A stretch of DNA of 29,884 nucleotides from a virus. This document shows positions 6,417 to 13,760 of the stretch, one piece after another. Both the position numbers and the translations under genes were made by a program. Every line of letters starts with the position of its first letter. Position 1 is the first letter of the stretch. Location: positions 1-29,884 of the IMG/VR virus record IMGVR_UViG_3300030390_001110; one strand, given 5' to 3'. The notes below the pieces were generated by a model. It did no database searches. It saw only the letters and a program-made list of their open reading frames with translations, and was not told the DNA's origin.

Positions 6417-6461
6417 GTGTAGGGATAAATTACCCCTACACCGTTAACGTTAGTATTTATT
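6417..6461 (-). promoter_or_regulatory. Late promoter and leader hairpin before clpS
   Basis: AATAAATA (6454-6461, minus strand) overlaps the hsp20 stop codon and predicts a start near 6448. The resulting 59-nt leader contains an 8-bp hairpin GTGTAGGG / CCCTACAC (6417-6424 with 6434-6441) upstream of the clpS ribosome site. The hairpin could instead be an attenuator for hsp20, but no U-run follows it. Confidence 0.6.
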
Positions 6462-6897
6462 TGATTTTAATTGAACGTGCTTTTTTCTCTTCTGGCACGA
6501 TACGCTCTAATTCAATATAAAGCATTCCGTTTTCCATTTGAGCACCGTTTACAACTACATCATCTGCAAGTGTCCAAACTCGTTTGAACTTACGCTGTGC
6601 AATACCTTTGTGTAACCATTCAGTCATTCCGTCTTCAACTGTTGGCTCTACTTCTTCTGGATTGTATGCGATTGTTAGCTTTCCACCTTCTGCTGTGATA
6701 TCTAAATCTTCTTTAGTAACTCCAGCTAATGCAATTTCAATTTGAAATTTGTCACCTTCTTTACGAATGTTATATGGTGGGTAGCCTGTGCTTGCTACGT
6801 TATTTTCTGCATATTGAAACATGTCAGAAATAATTCTGTCAAATCCAACTGCATATGGTGTGATCTTATTTAGATCAAGTGTTGTTAATGTTTTCAT
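6457..6897 (-). CDS. Hsp20 small heat-shock protein
   Basis: A 146-residue IbpA-type chaperone that holds unfolding proteins in the cytoplasm. The alpha-crystallin domain begins at NIRKEGDKFQIEIALAGVTK and ends with GMLYIELERIVPEEKK. The IEL sequence stands at the place of the usual I-x-I oligomer contact, with the basic tail SIKIK after it. The N-terminus (FDRIISDMFQYAE) resembles alphaproteobacterial IbpA. Hsp20 genes are common in marine T4-like phages. The ATG at 6897 is 7 nt from AAGGAG, and that ribosome site lies inside a ROSE-like hairpin, suggesting temperature control. It forms a quality-control block with clpS and clpX. Confidence 0.95.
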   Translation of the reverse strand: MKTLTTLDLNKITPYAVGFDRIISDMFQYAENNVASTGYPPYNIRKEGDKFQIEIALAGVTKEDLDITAEGGKLTIAYNPEEVEPTVEDGMTEWLHKGIAQRKFKRVWTLADDVVVNGAQMENGMLYIELERIVPEEKKARSIKIK

Positions 6898-6949
6898 CTT
6901 TTATCTCCTTTTAAGCAAGATGTTAATTATGAGACCCTTTCGGCGTCTC
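6898..6949 (-). promoter_or_regulatory. ROSE-like RNA thermometer in hsp20 leader
   Basis: The ribosome site of hsp20 is buried in a hairpin (6903-6921) in which AUCUUGCU pairs with AGGAGAU and one G is bulged. This is the hallmark U(U/C)GCU anti-Shine-Dalgarno arrangement of ROSE elements. An upstream hairpin (6931-6949) has a GAGAC/GTCTC stem, a bulged G, two further G-C pairs and a GAAA tetraloop. A third small hairpin lies at 6958-6974. ROSE elements repress small heat-shock genes of rhizobia and related Alphaproteobacteria and melt at high temperature. Confidence 0.68.
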
Positions 6950-6983
6950 GCCTATTCATACACAACATGTGTATAAATTCTTT

Positions 6984-7250
6984 TTAGTATAGCCTTTTCT
7001 TATTTTCTGGATTGTCTTTAGCTATACGCTTTCGATGTCTGGCACGAGCCGCAGCCTCGGCCTTTAATCGCTTTTCTGTATTACTTGTAAAGTATTGTCG
7101 TTCACGTAAGTCCTGCATGATTCCATCATTCATTAGCTTTTTCTTTAGCTTTCGCATGGCTTGTTCTACGTTGTTGTTTCTAACTTCAACATACATACCG
7201 CCACCCTGTCTTGGATCTCTGTCATTACGATTATTATTATATTTTCCCAT
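6984..7250 (-). CDS. rpsU: Ribosomal protein bS21
   Basis: An 88-residue bS21. After a glycine- and asparagine-rich head (17 residues) it reads MYVEVRNNNVEQAMRKLKKK, GIMQDLRERQYF and a basic tail EKRLKAEAAARARHRKRIAK. That matches the alphaproteobacterial S21 pattern. bS21 sits on the 30S platform next to the anti-Shine-Dalgarno end of 16S rRNA. Phage-encoded bS21, notably from phages of marine SAR11-type hosts, is known and is thought to compete with the host copy. It follows the IF-3 gene with a 7-nt gap and may also be transcribed from the late octamer at 7293-7300. Confidence 0.94.
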   Translation of the reverse strand: MGKYNNNRNDRDPRQGGGMYVEVRNNNVEQAMRKLKKKLMNDGIMQDLRERQYFTSNTEKRLKAEAAARARHRKRIAKDNPENKKRLY

Positions 7251-7257
7251 TTATTAC

Positions 7258-7779
7258 CTATTTCACACGTCCAATTACTCTATTGTTTTGAGTATTTATC
7301 GTTTCATACTCAGCTTCTAGCATTTCTGCGAAGTTTTTCAATAGATCTCTTGCCATGTCTTGTCGGCCCCTTTCGCGACCTTTTAAAACAACAGTCACCG
7401 TGACTTTTGCTTTTTGTTCTAAAAACTTTTTAGCACGATTTGCCTTAGTTTGTAAGTCATGCAAATCTATGTTAAGCCCCATTCGTATCTCTTTTTGATC
7501 TACTACGTTTTCACGTTGGCGTTTTTTAGCTTCTTTTTCTTTTTGTTTCTGTTCATACAAAAACTTATTCATTTCCATTATTCTACATAATGGCGGATCG
7601 ACTTTAGGATTTATAAGTATTAAATCTAACTCTTCGTTCCTTGCTTGTTGTAATGCACTATTTAAGGGCATTACTTTTGATTCGCTATCTCTAGCTATTA
7701 CTCTAACATCGGTTGCTCTGATCCTATCATTTGCAATTACTCGATGTGCAGGATTTTTATGAATTCTATGTTGCTTCAT
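7258..7779 (-). CDS. infC: Translation initiation factor IF-3
   Basis: A full-length, two-domain IF-3 (173 residues). The N-domain opens ANDRIRATDVRVI and carries LILINPKVDPPLCRIMEMNKF; the linker FLYEQKQKEKEAKKRQRE follows. The C-domain has KEIRMGLNIDLHDLQTKANR, KFLEQKAKVTVTVVLKGRE and ARDLL. IF-3 binds the 30S subunit, prevents 70S association and proofreads start codons, and it normally disfavours leaderless mRNAs. Host IF-3 usually has tyrosine-glycine before KFLY ('MDYGKFLY'); here it is MEMNKFLY. The start at 7779 has AAAGGG four bases upstream, right after the clpX stop. With bS21 it forms a ribosome-targeting pair. IF-3 is unusual in phage genomes. Confidence 0.95.
   Translation of the reverse strand: MKQHRIHKNPAHRVIANDRIRATDVRVIARDSESKVMPLNSALQQARNEELDLILINPKVDPPLCRIMEMNKFLYEQKQKEKEAKKRQRENVVDQKEIRMGLNIDLHDLQTKANRAKKFLEQKAKVTVTVVLKGRERGRQDMARDLLKNFAEMLEAEYETINTQNNRVIGRVK
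7293..7300 (-). promoter_or_regulatory. Candidate internal late promoter for bS21
   Basis: GATAAATACT inside the 3' end of the IF-3 gene. The predicted start near 7287 would give a 37-nt leader for the bS21 gene at 7250, allowing bS21 to be made late without IF-3. Confidence 0.5.
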
Positions 7780-7780
7780 A

Positions 7781-8980
7781 TTACCCTTTTATCATTAATG
7801 GTGAGTGTCCATTAGTTATTGTCTCATCTGTTATAATAATTTTAGTAACTCCGCTTTCTCTTAATTGTGGTAACTGGTATTGTGTTTCAACAAGTGCCGA
7901 ATCCAGTATTTTTCTTAAACCTCTAGCACCGAGGTCCTGTTCTATTGCAATATTGGCAATATCTTCTAATGCTTTTATATTAAACTCTATTTCTATTTTG
8001 TCAAGTGAAAAAAGCACTTTTATTTGATCTATTATGGAATCTTGTGGTTCTGTAAGGATTTTTACTAATTCTTCCTTGGTTAATTGATGTAAAACGTTAA
8101 CACTAGGTAATCTTCCTACAAATTCTGGTATAAGTCCATATTGCACTAAATCACGTGTTTGTAGGTGTAATTCCCAATTATCTAGTTGTTCTTGCTTATC
8201 ATCATTAAAGCCTATTTTACTTTGTCCAATACGTTGCTTTACAAGTTCTTCTAATCCTATAAATGCACCGCCCACGATAAACAATATATTAGTTGTATCT
8301 ACGTCTACTTTTTCTGGGACTTCACCTGGTTTATTAGGAACTTTTACTGTAACACCTTCCATTAATTTTAATAGACTTTGTTGCACACCTTCGCCACTTA
8401 CATCACGACTTAATGTTACCATATCATTACGCTTTGCTTTTTTATCAATTTCGTCTACATATATGATACCTAATTGTGCTTTTTCAACGTCATAATCAGA
8501 TGCTTGTAATAACTTATCAAGTAACACTTCTGTGTCATCACCAGCATATCCGCTTTCAGTAATAGTAGTTGCATCTGTAACTACAAAAGGAACATCTAAA
8601 AACTTAGCAAGTGTCTGTGCTATTAGTGTTTTTCCTGTTCCTGTAGGGCCTGCAATTAGAACATTATTCTTTTGTAAGTTAACTTGCGTAGTGTTCATAA
8701 TACGCTTGTAATGGTTGTATACAGCTACACTAAGCGTCTTTTTAGCACGATCTTGTCCAATGACATATCTATTTAAGTGTTCATGTAATTGTGCTGGTGT
8801 AGACTGTTTAAGCCTAGTAATAATTGTAGGCTTATTAATCTCTTTAGCTTTTTCTTTAATTAATATATCATGACAAAGATCTACACATCCATCACAGATA
8901 TGTGTCCCATCATTACCTGCTAACAGTTTTTTAGTCTGGTGCTTGTCTTTACCGCAAAAATTACAGTATGGATTATTCAT
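7781..8980 (-). CDS. clpX: ClpX protease ATPase subunit
   Basis: A complete 399-residue ClpX. The N-terminal zinc domain has Cys6, Cys9, Cys29 and Cys32; Walker A is GPTGTGKT (111-118) and Walker B is IIYVDEIDK. The pore-1 loop is GYAG (144-147), and sensor 2 lies in DLGARGLRKIL. The ClpP-docking tripeptide IGF is kept (256-258). The pore-2 region differs: where E. coli has a GGRKHPQQEF loop, this protein reads NKPGEVPEKVDV and has no RKH, the residues that help recognise ssrA tags. It would unfold proteins and feed them to ClpP. The gene overlaps the unknown gene before it by 8 nt and is followed 2 nt later by IF-3. Confidence 0.96.
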   Translation of the reverse strand: MNNPYCNFCGKDKHQTKKLLAGNDGTHICDGCVDLCHDILIKEKAKEINKPTIITRLKQSTPAQLHEHLNRYVIGQDRAKKTLSVAVYNHYKRIMNTTQVNLQKNNVLIAGPTGTGKTLIAQTLAKFLDVPFVVTDATTITESGYAGDDTEVLLDKLLQASDYDVEKAQLGIIYVDEIDKKAKRNDMVTLSRDVSGEGVQQSLLKLMEGVTVKVPNKPGEVPEKVDVDTTNILFIVGGAFIGLEELVKQRIGQSKIGFNDDKQEQLDNWELHLQTRDLVQYGLIPEFVGRLPSVNVLHQLTKEELVKILTEPQDSIIDQIKVLFSLDKIEIEFNIKALEDIANIAIEQDLGARGLRKILDSALVETQYQLPQLRESGVTKIIITDETITNGHSPLMIKG

Positions 8981-9425
8981 CTGGCATGCCTGGGTAACGG
9001 GTATCTATATCTAGAAATTTATTTAATTCATCTAAATTACGAATTATAATATATTTGCTTGTTGCATTAATAAGTTTAAGGGCTTCTCTTCTAACATTTT
9101 TTTCGCTATAAAAAATTACAGTATGATTTTCATCTGTAGTTTTTAATAACGCAGCCATAATATCTTCCCATGCACAAGTATCTAAATCAACCAACATATA
9201 TTCACACGTTCTACTAACATGCCACATCCATGGCATACTATCTGGTTTAGTCTCTTTTTGTTGCACATTGAATACTACGCTTGATCTGATGAACTTCTCA
9301 AATAACAATTTCATGTTATGAATAAGTTTCTCGTTCGTGCTTGTGATTAAAACATTTACTCCATTTTCAGATAGGAATAAATCAGGTGCAGTTACCGTAT
9401 AACTGCTATTGTCGTTTAAAGTCAT
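8973..9425 (-). CDS. Unknown protein, alpha/beta fold, upstream of clpX
   Basis: A 150-residue protein with alternating predicted strands and helices (VNVLITSTNEKLIHNMKLLF, YMLVDLDTCAWEDIMAALL, TVIFYSEKNVRREALKLI, YIIIRNLDELNKFL). This looks like a Rossmann- or response-regulator-like fold, but the phospho-acceptor pattern of CheY is not complete. I do not recognise the family. It overlaps clpX by 8 nt, so the two are made together, and it could be an adaptor for the protease. That idea rests on position only. Confidence 0.55.
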   Translation of the reverse strand: MTLNDNSSYTVTAPDLFLSENGVNVLITSTNEKLIHNMKLLFEKFIRSSVVFNVQQKETKPDSMPWMWHVSRTCEYMLVDLDTCAWEDIMAALLKTTDENHTVIFYSEKNVRREALKLINATSKYIIIRNLDELNKFLDIDTRYPGMPDE

Positions 9426-9428
9426 TTA

Positions 9429-11012
9429 TTATTTCTTGGCGTCCCTAATAATAGTATTAAATACTTCTTGTATTGTATTTTTATCTGCATCTTGTAATGA
9501 TATATCTTCTTCAAACATTTGTTCTAATTTCTTTTTAACAATATCTTTATCATCTGTTGCTTCAACGTTTGAATTATCATATAGTTCGTCTACAATATTA
9601 TTTACCAACGATTGTCTTTCGGTAATTGCACGGTGACGATTATTTTCTTCTATTTGTTCTAAGATACGATTATATGCATAATGCGTGGGTTCGTATATTA
9701 CACCTTTAAATTCTATTGCGTCAGGACTCGGCTGTGGCGGTTTAGGGGTTACTTTTGGGCTTTTTGGTTCCTTAACATCCTTAGTCGGCTTCTTGACATC
9801 TTTCTCCACCAACTTGGGCGTTGGTTCCTTTTCAGTATATGAATCTTTTTCATTGCGAATCCTCTTTTTTCTAGGGTGTTCTTCAACTAGGGATATACCT
9901 GAAATAACTAATACAATTGCAAGTGGATCAAATACTATAACAAGTAATAGTATTACCCATCTAACCGCATCTTCAAGTGAATCTCTGTCTGCTTCATCGC
10001 CATATACTAGTTCTGCAATATATTTTACAGGACCTACATCTGCCTCTAGTTCTCTACCAGTGGCTTCAATTGCATACTTCTGTTCAAACAGTGTATCTAA
10101 ATTTATTTCAAACTCTTTAATTTTAGCTTGTAATTCTTGTATTTGTGGTTCAACATCTGTGTCTGTTGCTGTTCCTAATTGCTCACGTAAACGATTAATA
10201 AGATTGTTTGTCTGTAATATTGTTTTATCTGCTGATTCTCTAAGTTTTACTATATCGTTCTGTGATGCTTCTCTAATTTTTCCAAGTTGAAACAGTGCCA
10301 TCATTCTGCTTCTTTCAATTTTATCACGAAACTCTGAAACTTTATCAGCTGTTTTAGAGCCCATAGTTCCATCTTGTCTTGCACCAACTAATCCTTGTAA
10401 TGCTCTTATGTTTCCATCTTCAACATACTGATTCATTTTTTCTAATGTAGCATCTGCTTGTGCGGCTTGTTGCTCATATGGTGCAATTGCTGTTGCTAAC
10501 GAATCTTGTGTGAATTTAATATCGTCTTTTAATCTATCGTATATAGTTGTTATGCTTGCTTCTGCTATTGCAATTTTATCTTGTATTCCATCATCTGTGC
10601 TAGTGTCTGCTGTAGAAAGTTTTTCAATTTTAGTTTCATAGCGATTAATTTCACCTTCTGCACGTGTAATTTCAACTACAATACGCTCTAGTTGTGCTTC
10701 ACCTTCCAGCATTGATGCATTTTGTTCTACATGTGCTTTTGAAAGAAATCCAAAAATACCCATGCTTGTAATAAACATAAGTAATGCAACTGCAAATACT
10801 AGGTATCCTTTAATAAGCCATTTTCCAGTCTTCCACTTTAAGTGTAACCATATAGCTGATGTGATTTTACCAATTTCTAATGCTGTTCCCATTATAATAA
10901 CAGGAATTGCCGCTGCGGCAAAAATTGCAATTAGTCCTATGATTGAATAATAGGCTGCGATTGCACTAATAACTAGTGCGATAAAGATTGTCCAAAAACC
11001 AAAAATTCTCAT
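9429..11012 (-). CDS. Coiled-coil membrane protein with PG-binding-like segment
   Basis: A 527-residue protein. Residues 4-45 form a hydrophobic hairpin, 68-90 a third membrane helix, about 95-325 long coiled-coil helices, and 351-375 a further membrane helix (WVILLLVIVFDPLAIVLVIS). A Lys/Pro-rich linker (about 395-430) and a charged helical tail follow. Inside the coiled coil, residues 198-228 (NIRALQGLVGARQDGTMGSK followed by TADKVSEF) resemble the peptidoglycan-binding repeat 'v..lQ..Lg...DG.fG..T...v..F'. It should sit in the inner membrane with a large loop in the periplasm. Similar proteins occur in T4-like marine phages without a known role. Envelope remodelling or lysis control is a guess. 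Confidence 0.6.
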   Translation of the reverse strand: MRIFGFWTIFIALVISAIAAYYSIIGLIAIFAAAAIPVIIMGTALEIGKITSAIWLHLKWKTGKWLIKGYLVFAVALLMFITSMGIFGFLSKAHVEQNASMLEGEAQLERIVVEITRAEGEINRYETKIEKLSTADTSTDDGIQDKIAIAEASITTIYDRLKDDIKFTQDSLATAIAPYEQQAAQADATLEKMNQYVEDGNIRALQGLVGARQDGTMGSKTADKVSEFRDKIERSRMMALFQLGKIREASQNDIVKLRESADKTILQTNNLINRLREQLGTATDTDVEPQIQELQAKIKEFEINLDTLFEQKYAIEATGRELEADVGPVKYIAELVYGDEADRDSLEDAVRWVILLLVIVFDPLAIVLVISGISLVEEHPRKKRIRNEKDSYTEKEPTPKLVEKDVKKPTKDVKEPKSPKVTPKPPQPSPDAIEFKGVIYEPTHYAYNRILEQIEENNRHRAITERQSLVNNIVDELYDNSNVEATDDKDIVKKKLEQMFEEDISLQDADKNTIQEVFNTIIRDAKK

Positions 11013-11027
11013 AATAAAATCCTACCC

Positions 11028-11372
11028 TTAAACAAGATACTTAACAGCGTGACCTTCTGCTACTAAAGTTTCGTTTATGTTTACTTTTGTATCATTATTC
11101 ATATTATATATTACACCTAAAACTCTACCATATTTGCCACGTTTATTCAAAATAGTTTCTACAACAAATTCACCATTGAGAAGTTCAGTAAGACGTTGCT
11201 TTGCTGCAAACCCTTTTTCTTTCTCATCAGCATCTTTTGTTCTAGTCTCAGGTGTATTGATTCCATACAATCTAATTCTTTTACGAACTATAGTATCAAA
11301 CCCTAAATCTATTTCTGCATCGATAGTATCGCCATCAACTATTCGAATAAGTTTTGCTTTATATGTATACAT
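11028..11372 (-). CDS. Staphylococcal-type thermonuclease
   Basis: A 114-residue SNase-fold nuclease that cleaves DNA or RNA. It has IRIVDGDTIDAEIDLG, RIRLYGINTPETR and KRGKYGRVLGVI. Catalytic residues matching SNase Arg35, Glu43 and Arg87 are Arg34, Glu42 and Arg83; the Asp40 position is asparagine, which some homologues also show. There is no signal peptide, so it acts in the cytoplasm, perhaps in host DNA breakdown or nucleotide recycling. The ATG at 11372 is weakly served by a ribosome site. Upstream lie a GTAAATA late-like octamer and the palindromic 12-mer also seen at 3230. Confidence 0.94.
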   Translation of the reverse strand: MYTYKAKLIRIVDGDTIDAEIDLGFDTIVRKRIRLYGINTPETRTKDADEKEKGFAAKQRLTELLNGEFVVETILNKRGKYGRVLGVIYNMNNDTKVNINETLVAEGHAVKYLV

Positions 11373-11401
11373 CTGTTATCTTTATTAACCAATCTATGTG
11401 A

Positions 11402-11413
11402 CACAAAGTTGTG
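11402..11413 (-). repeat. Palindromic 12-mer shared with 3230-3241
   Basis: CACAACTTTGTG on the minus strand in the leader of the thermonuclease gene, just downstream of a late-like octamer. It is identical to the element at 3230-3241. Confidence 0.4.
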
Positions 11414-11424
11414 CCGTTATTATA

Positions 11425-11432
11425 TATTTACC
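11425..11432 (-). promoter_or_regulatory. Possible late promoter for thermonuclease
   Basis: GGTAAATA deviates from TATAAATA at the first two positions. The predicted start near 11419 would give a leader of about 47 nt containing the palindromic 12-mer. Confidence 0.4.
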
Positions 11433-11448
11433 TATATTTTGGGGTGAT

Positions 11449-12144
11449 TTAAGTGGTATTTTTACTTTTTTGAGAATCTAGCCATGTTTTAGCAATATGA
11501 CCAGTTGGTGGAGAATCAATAAATGCTCTAACACGTTTGTATACGTTGTCAAAGTTTTCTCTGCGTTCTGGGTCTTCTAACCCACCACTGTTGTCTACAA
11601 CATGAAAGTCCTTTGCGCCAAATACTTGCTGGAATTTCATGAGATTTTCTTGGACTTTACGCCACATATCGTCTACCATTTCTGGTGGAACCATACGCTT
11701 TCTTTGTGTGTTACGTTCTTGTGCAATGTCTAGATTTGTGTTTACAAATAGCATCATTGTTTCGTAACCTAATTCTTTTAACTTTAGTGATTGCTCTTTT
11801 ACTTTTTGAACATCTTTTCCAGTGCCATCAATAATTAAACCAATACGTCCATCTATGTATATATTTTGTCTTTTATCAGTAAGTTGTTTTGCACGATCTC
11901 TAACTTCTTGTCCTTTAACACTTGCAATTTCCTCTGGGTCGCCTATATCAATGCCTTGTTTATCAGCTATATATTCATAAATATCATCACTGTTAACTGG
12001 CTTAAGACCTAGTCCTGAAAGGATTTTACTTGCTACATAACTTTTACCAGAGCCAGGGCCGCCAGCAAGAAATACTGCTTTAAATATGGCTGGATCATTT
12101 GGACCTTCATCTATTAGTCTTTCTAATATGTCATGTATTTTCAT
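11449..12144 (-). CDS. P-loop kinase, zeta-toxin-like
   Basis: A 231-residue P-loop protein. After a short helical head (MKIHDILERLIDEG) comes AVFLAGGPGSGKSYVASKIL (Walker A at residues 28-35). VNSDDIYEYI then resembles the substrate-binding aspartates of zeta-toxin or polynucleotide-kinase folds, and LIIDGTGKDVQKVKE and AQERNTQRKR (lid arginines) follow. Such enzymes phosphorylate small molecules, nucleotide sugars or nucleic-acid ends. No antitoxin partner is seen beside it, so a toxin-antitoxin role is unlikely; related kinases are found in marine T4-like phages. The ATG is 5 nt from a perfect TATAAATA, so the mRNA is probably leaderless. Confidence 0.78.
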   Translation of the reverse strand: MKIHDILERLIDEGPNDPAIFKAVFLAGGPGSGKSYVASKILSGLGLKPVNSDDIYEYIADKQGIDIGDPEEIASVKGQEVRDRAKQLTDKRQNIYIDGRIGLIIDGTGKDVQKVKEQSLKLKELGYETMMLFVNTNLDIAQERNTQRKRMVPPEMVDDMWRKVQENLMKFQQVFGAKDFHVVDNSGGLEDPERRENFDNVYKRVRAFIDSPPTGHIAKTWLDSQKSKNTT

Positions 12145-12149
12145 ATTAG

Positions 12150-12157
12150 TATTTATA
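12150..12157 (-). promoter_or_regulatory. Late promoter, leaderless start
   Basis: Perfect TATAAATA followed by CTAAT and the ATG at 12144. This is the clearest case of the octamer-N5-ATG arrangement. Confidence 0.8.
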
Positions 12158-12179
12158 CTAATCTAAGGTTATCATTATA

Positions 12180-12770
12180 TTATACTTTTCTAACGACTAC
12201 TTTATCGGCTAATCCAAAGTCTACTGCCTCTTGTGCTGACATAAAGTTATCACGTTCCATGGCTGCAGATAGTTCTTCATATGTCTTGCCTACGCTATTA
12301 TGTGTAACATAAATTTCTGTTAGGTTCTTTTTTATTTTAAGAATTTCTTTTACTTGAATTTCCATGTCTGTTGCTTGTCCACCTGCACCACCACTTGGTT
12401 GGTGAATCATTGTGCGTGAATTTGGTAATACAAGACGTTTACCTGGTTCACCTGCTTGTGCAAGGAAACTACCCATGCTACATGCTTGGCCCATTACAAT
12501 TGTGCTTATAGGAGATTTAATAAATTGCATTGTATCATAAATTCCAAGTCCGGCTGTTACTCCACCACCTGGGCTGTTTATATAAAAGTTAATATCTTCA
12601 CTACTATTTTGTGATTCTAAAAACAACATTTGTGCAACAACTAAATTTGCTGTCATGTCGTTTACTTCTCCAGTTAACATTACAATACGATCTTTTAATA
12701 GTCTACTGTAAATATCATAACTGCGTTCTCCTCGTCCGGTCTGCTCGACCACCATTGGTACCAATGCCAT
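12180..12770 (-). CDS. clpP: ClpP protease subunit
   Basis: A complete 196-residue ClpP without a long propeptide. The catalytic serine is Ser98 in [10 protein letters not shown], the histidine is His123 in [10 protein letters not shown], and the aspartate is Asp174 in [19 protein letters not shown]. The handle region and the oxyanion glycines in [17 protein letters not shown] are intact. It should form the 14-mer peptidase that pairs with ClpX, whose IGF docking loop is preserved at 8.2 kb. The start [20 protein letters not shown] matches the mature N-terminus of bacterial ClpP, and GGAG lies eight bases upstream. It ends the sigma70 unit starting at 13995. Confidence 0.97.
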   Translation of the reverse strand: MALVPMVVEQTGRGERSYDIYSRLLKDRIVMLTGEVNDMTANLVVAQMLFLESQNSSEDINFYINSPGGGVTAGLGIYDTMQFIKSPISTIVMGQACSMGSFLAQAGEPGKRLVLPNSRTMIHQPSGGAGGQATDMEIQVKEILKIKKNLTEIYVTHNSVGKTYEELSAAMERDNFMSAQEAVDFGLADKVVVRKV

Positions 12771-12772
12771 TG

Positions 12773-12922
12773 CTACTCTCCTTTTTTTATATAATGATGT
12801 GAATATGCTTTTGGGCGTTCCACTTTAATTTTTTCCATGTGAGATTCAGCTTCAGACTGCGTATCAAATGTTGCAACTATAACTTCATTTTCTACACGTG
12901 GAATATACATAACATTAAACAT
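12773..12922 (-). CDS. Small protein of unknown function
   Basis: A 49-residue protein ([20 protein letters not shown] at its start) with a beta-strand followed by [18 protein letters not shown], resembling a tiny ferredoxin-like half-domain. The start at 12922 has AAGGAAAA upstream and overlaps the end of the preceding gene. A start at 12955 would run deep into that gene and is not favoured. It lies 2 nt before clpP, so an accessory role is possible but unsupported. Confidence 0.55.
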   Translation of the reverse strand: MFNVMYIPRVENEVIVATFDTQSEAESHMEKIKVERPKAYSHHYIKKGE

Positions 12923-12923
12923 T

Positions 12924-13760
12924 TTAATTTTCCTTGTATCTTGCTTGTAAGTCAAAAATTATACTATATCGTTTCCAAGTATTATCGTTTTTATTATGAG
13001 CCATACCGTGCATACTTGGTTGCCAACCGCTACGTTCACTAAATTCACCAAAGAACCAAAGTGTGTTATTATTGGATAATCCATCTACACTTTTACGTTC
13101 ATTTGTTAAATGATTTTCAATATAAAACTCTACTACGTTTTCTCCTAAGTGTAATCCACCTAGTGTTTCGTCACAGTGTATATCACCAAAACGTTCTGTA
13201 TTATGTTTTTTATGATCTATAATATTACCTGCATTTGCAGTCGGGTGTGAATATTCAATAACCATAAGTTTATGCAATCTTTTGGAAACATCTGCATGTT
13301 GATCTTCAAAACATTCATTATAATAATGTTGCAATACAGGAACAAATTCTTTGTGTAAGTTTGTAAAGTATGTTAATTCTGGAAAATCTTCTTTTAGTTT
13401 TTCTGCTGTCCAATCATATATGTAACATTTCCTACGCAACACATAATCATCTACTACGCTTTGTTCGTTATACCAGCTTTCTGGTCCAACCATAGTATCA
13501 ATATCAAATCCAAATACTGGTCCTTCGTGCTTAAATGCAAAACTTTTTTCTGGAACATCTTCATCTTTCCATGTTTCAATTTTATATGGATCAGTTGGAT
13601 CAATATCATTACAATCAATAAACTTTTGTTTATCTAATACTGCAAATAAAGACTTTGCCATATCAAATCTATCTGCAAATATTGTTTCTAGTGCCTGTGA
13701 TTTTTCTAATGCAAGTTCGGCTTTATCTTGCTTATCTAATAATTCTTGCTTACTATACAT
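12924..13760 (-). CDS. 2OG-Fe(II) oxygenase-like protein
   Basis: A 278-residue protein whose C-terminal half resembles phage 2-oxoglutarate/iron oxygenases. It has GDIHCDETLGGLHLGENVVE (a His-x-Asp pair), then TLWFFGEFSERSGWQPSMHG (possible distal His) and RYSIIFDLQARY (possible 2OG-binding Arg). The N-terminal half is helical and charged (MYSKQELLDKQDKAELALEK) and not recognised. Spacing from HxD to distal His is compatible with the double-stranded beta-helix. The substrate is unknown. The gene sits between a small membrane protein (8-nt overlap) and a small gene upstream of clpP, all behind the sigma70 promoter near 14.03-14.05 kb. Confidence 0.58.
   Translation of the reverse strand: MYSKQELLDKQDKAELALEKSQALETIFADRFDMAKSLFAVLDKQKFIDCNDIDPTDPYKIETWKDEDVPEKSFAFKHEGPVFGFDIDTMVGPESWYNEQSVVDDYVLRRKCYIYDWTAEKLKEDFPELTYFTNLHKEFVPVLQHYYNECFEDQHADVSKRLHKLMVIEYSHPTANAGNIIDHKKHNTERFGDIHCDETLGGLHLGENVVEFYIENHLTNERKSVDGLSNNNTLWFFGEFSERSGWQPSMHGMAHNKNDNTWKRYSIIFDLQARYKEN

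Noticed and set aside
8973-9425. Response-regulator (CheY-like) assignment
   Set aside because: Strand-helix order fits, but the acidic pocket and conserved Thr/Lys are not convincingly placed.
9685-10290. 201-codon plus-strand frame opposite the coiled-coil membrane protein
   Set aside because: The serine-rich product is what the reverse complement of a coiled-coil gene gives; there is no promoter or ribosome site.
11449-12144. Zeta toxin of a toxin-antitoxin pair
   Set aside because: No small antitoxin gene is adjacent, and similar kinases are ordinary in T4-like phages; kept only as zeta-like kinase.
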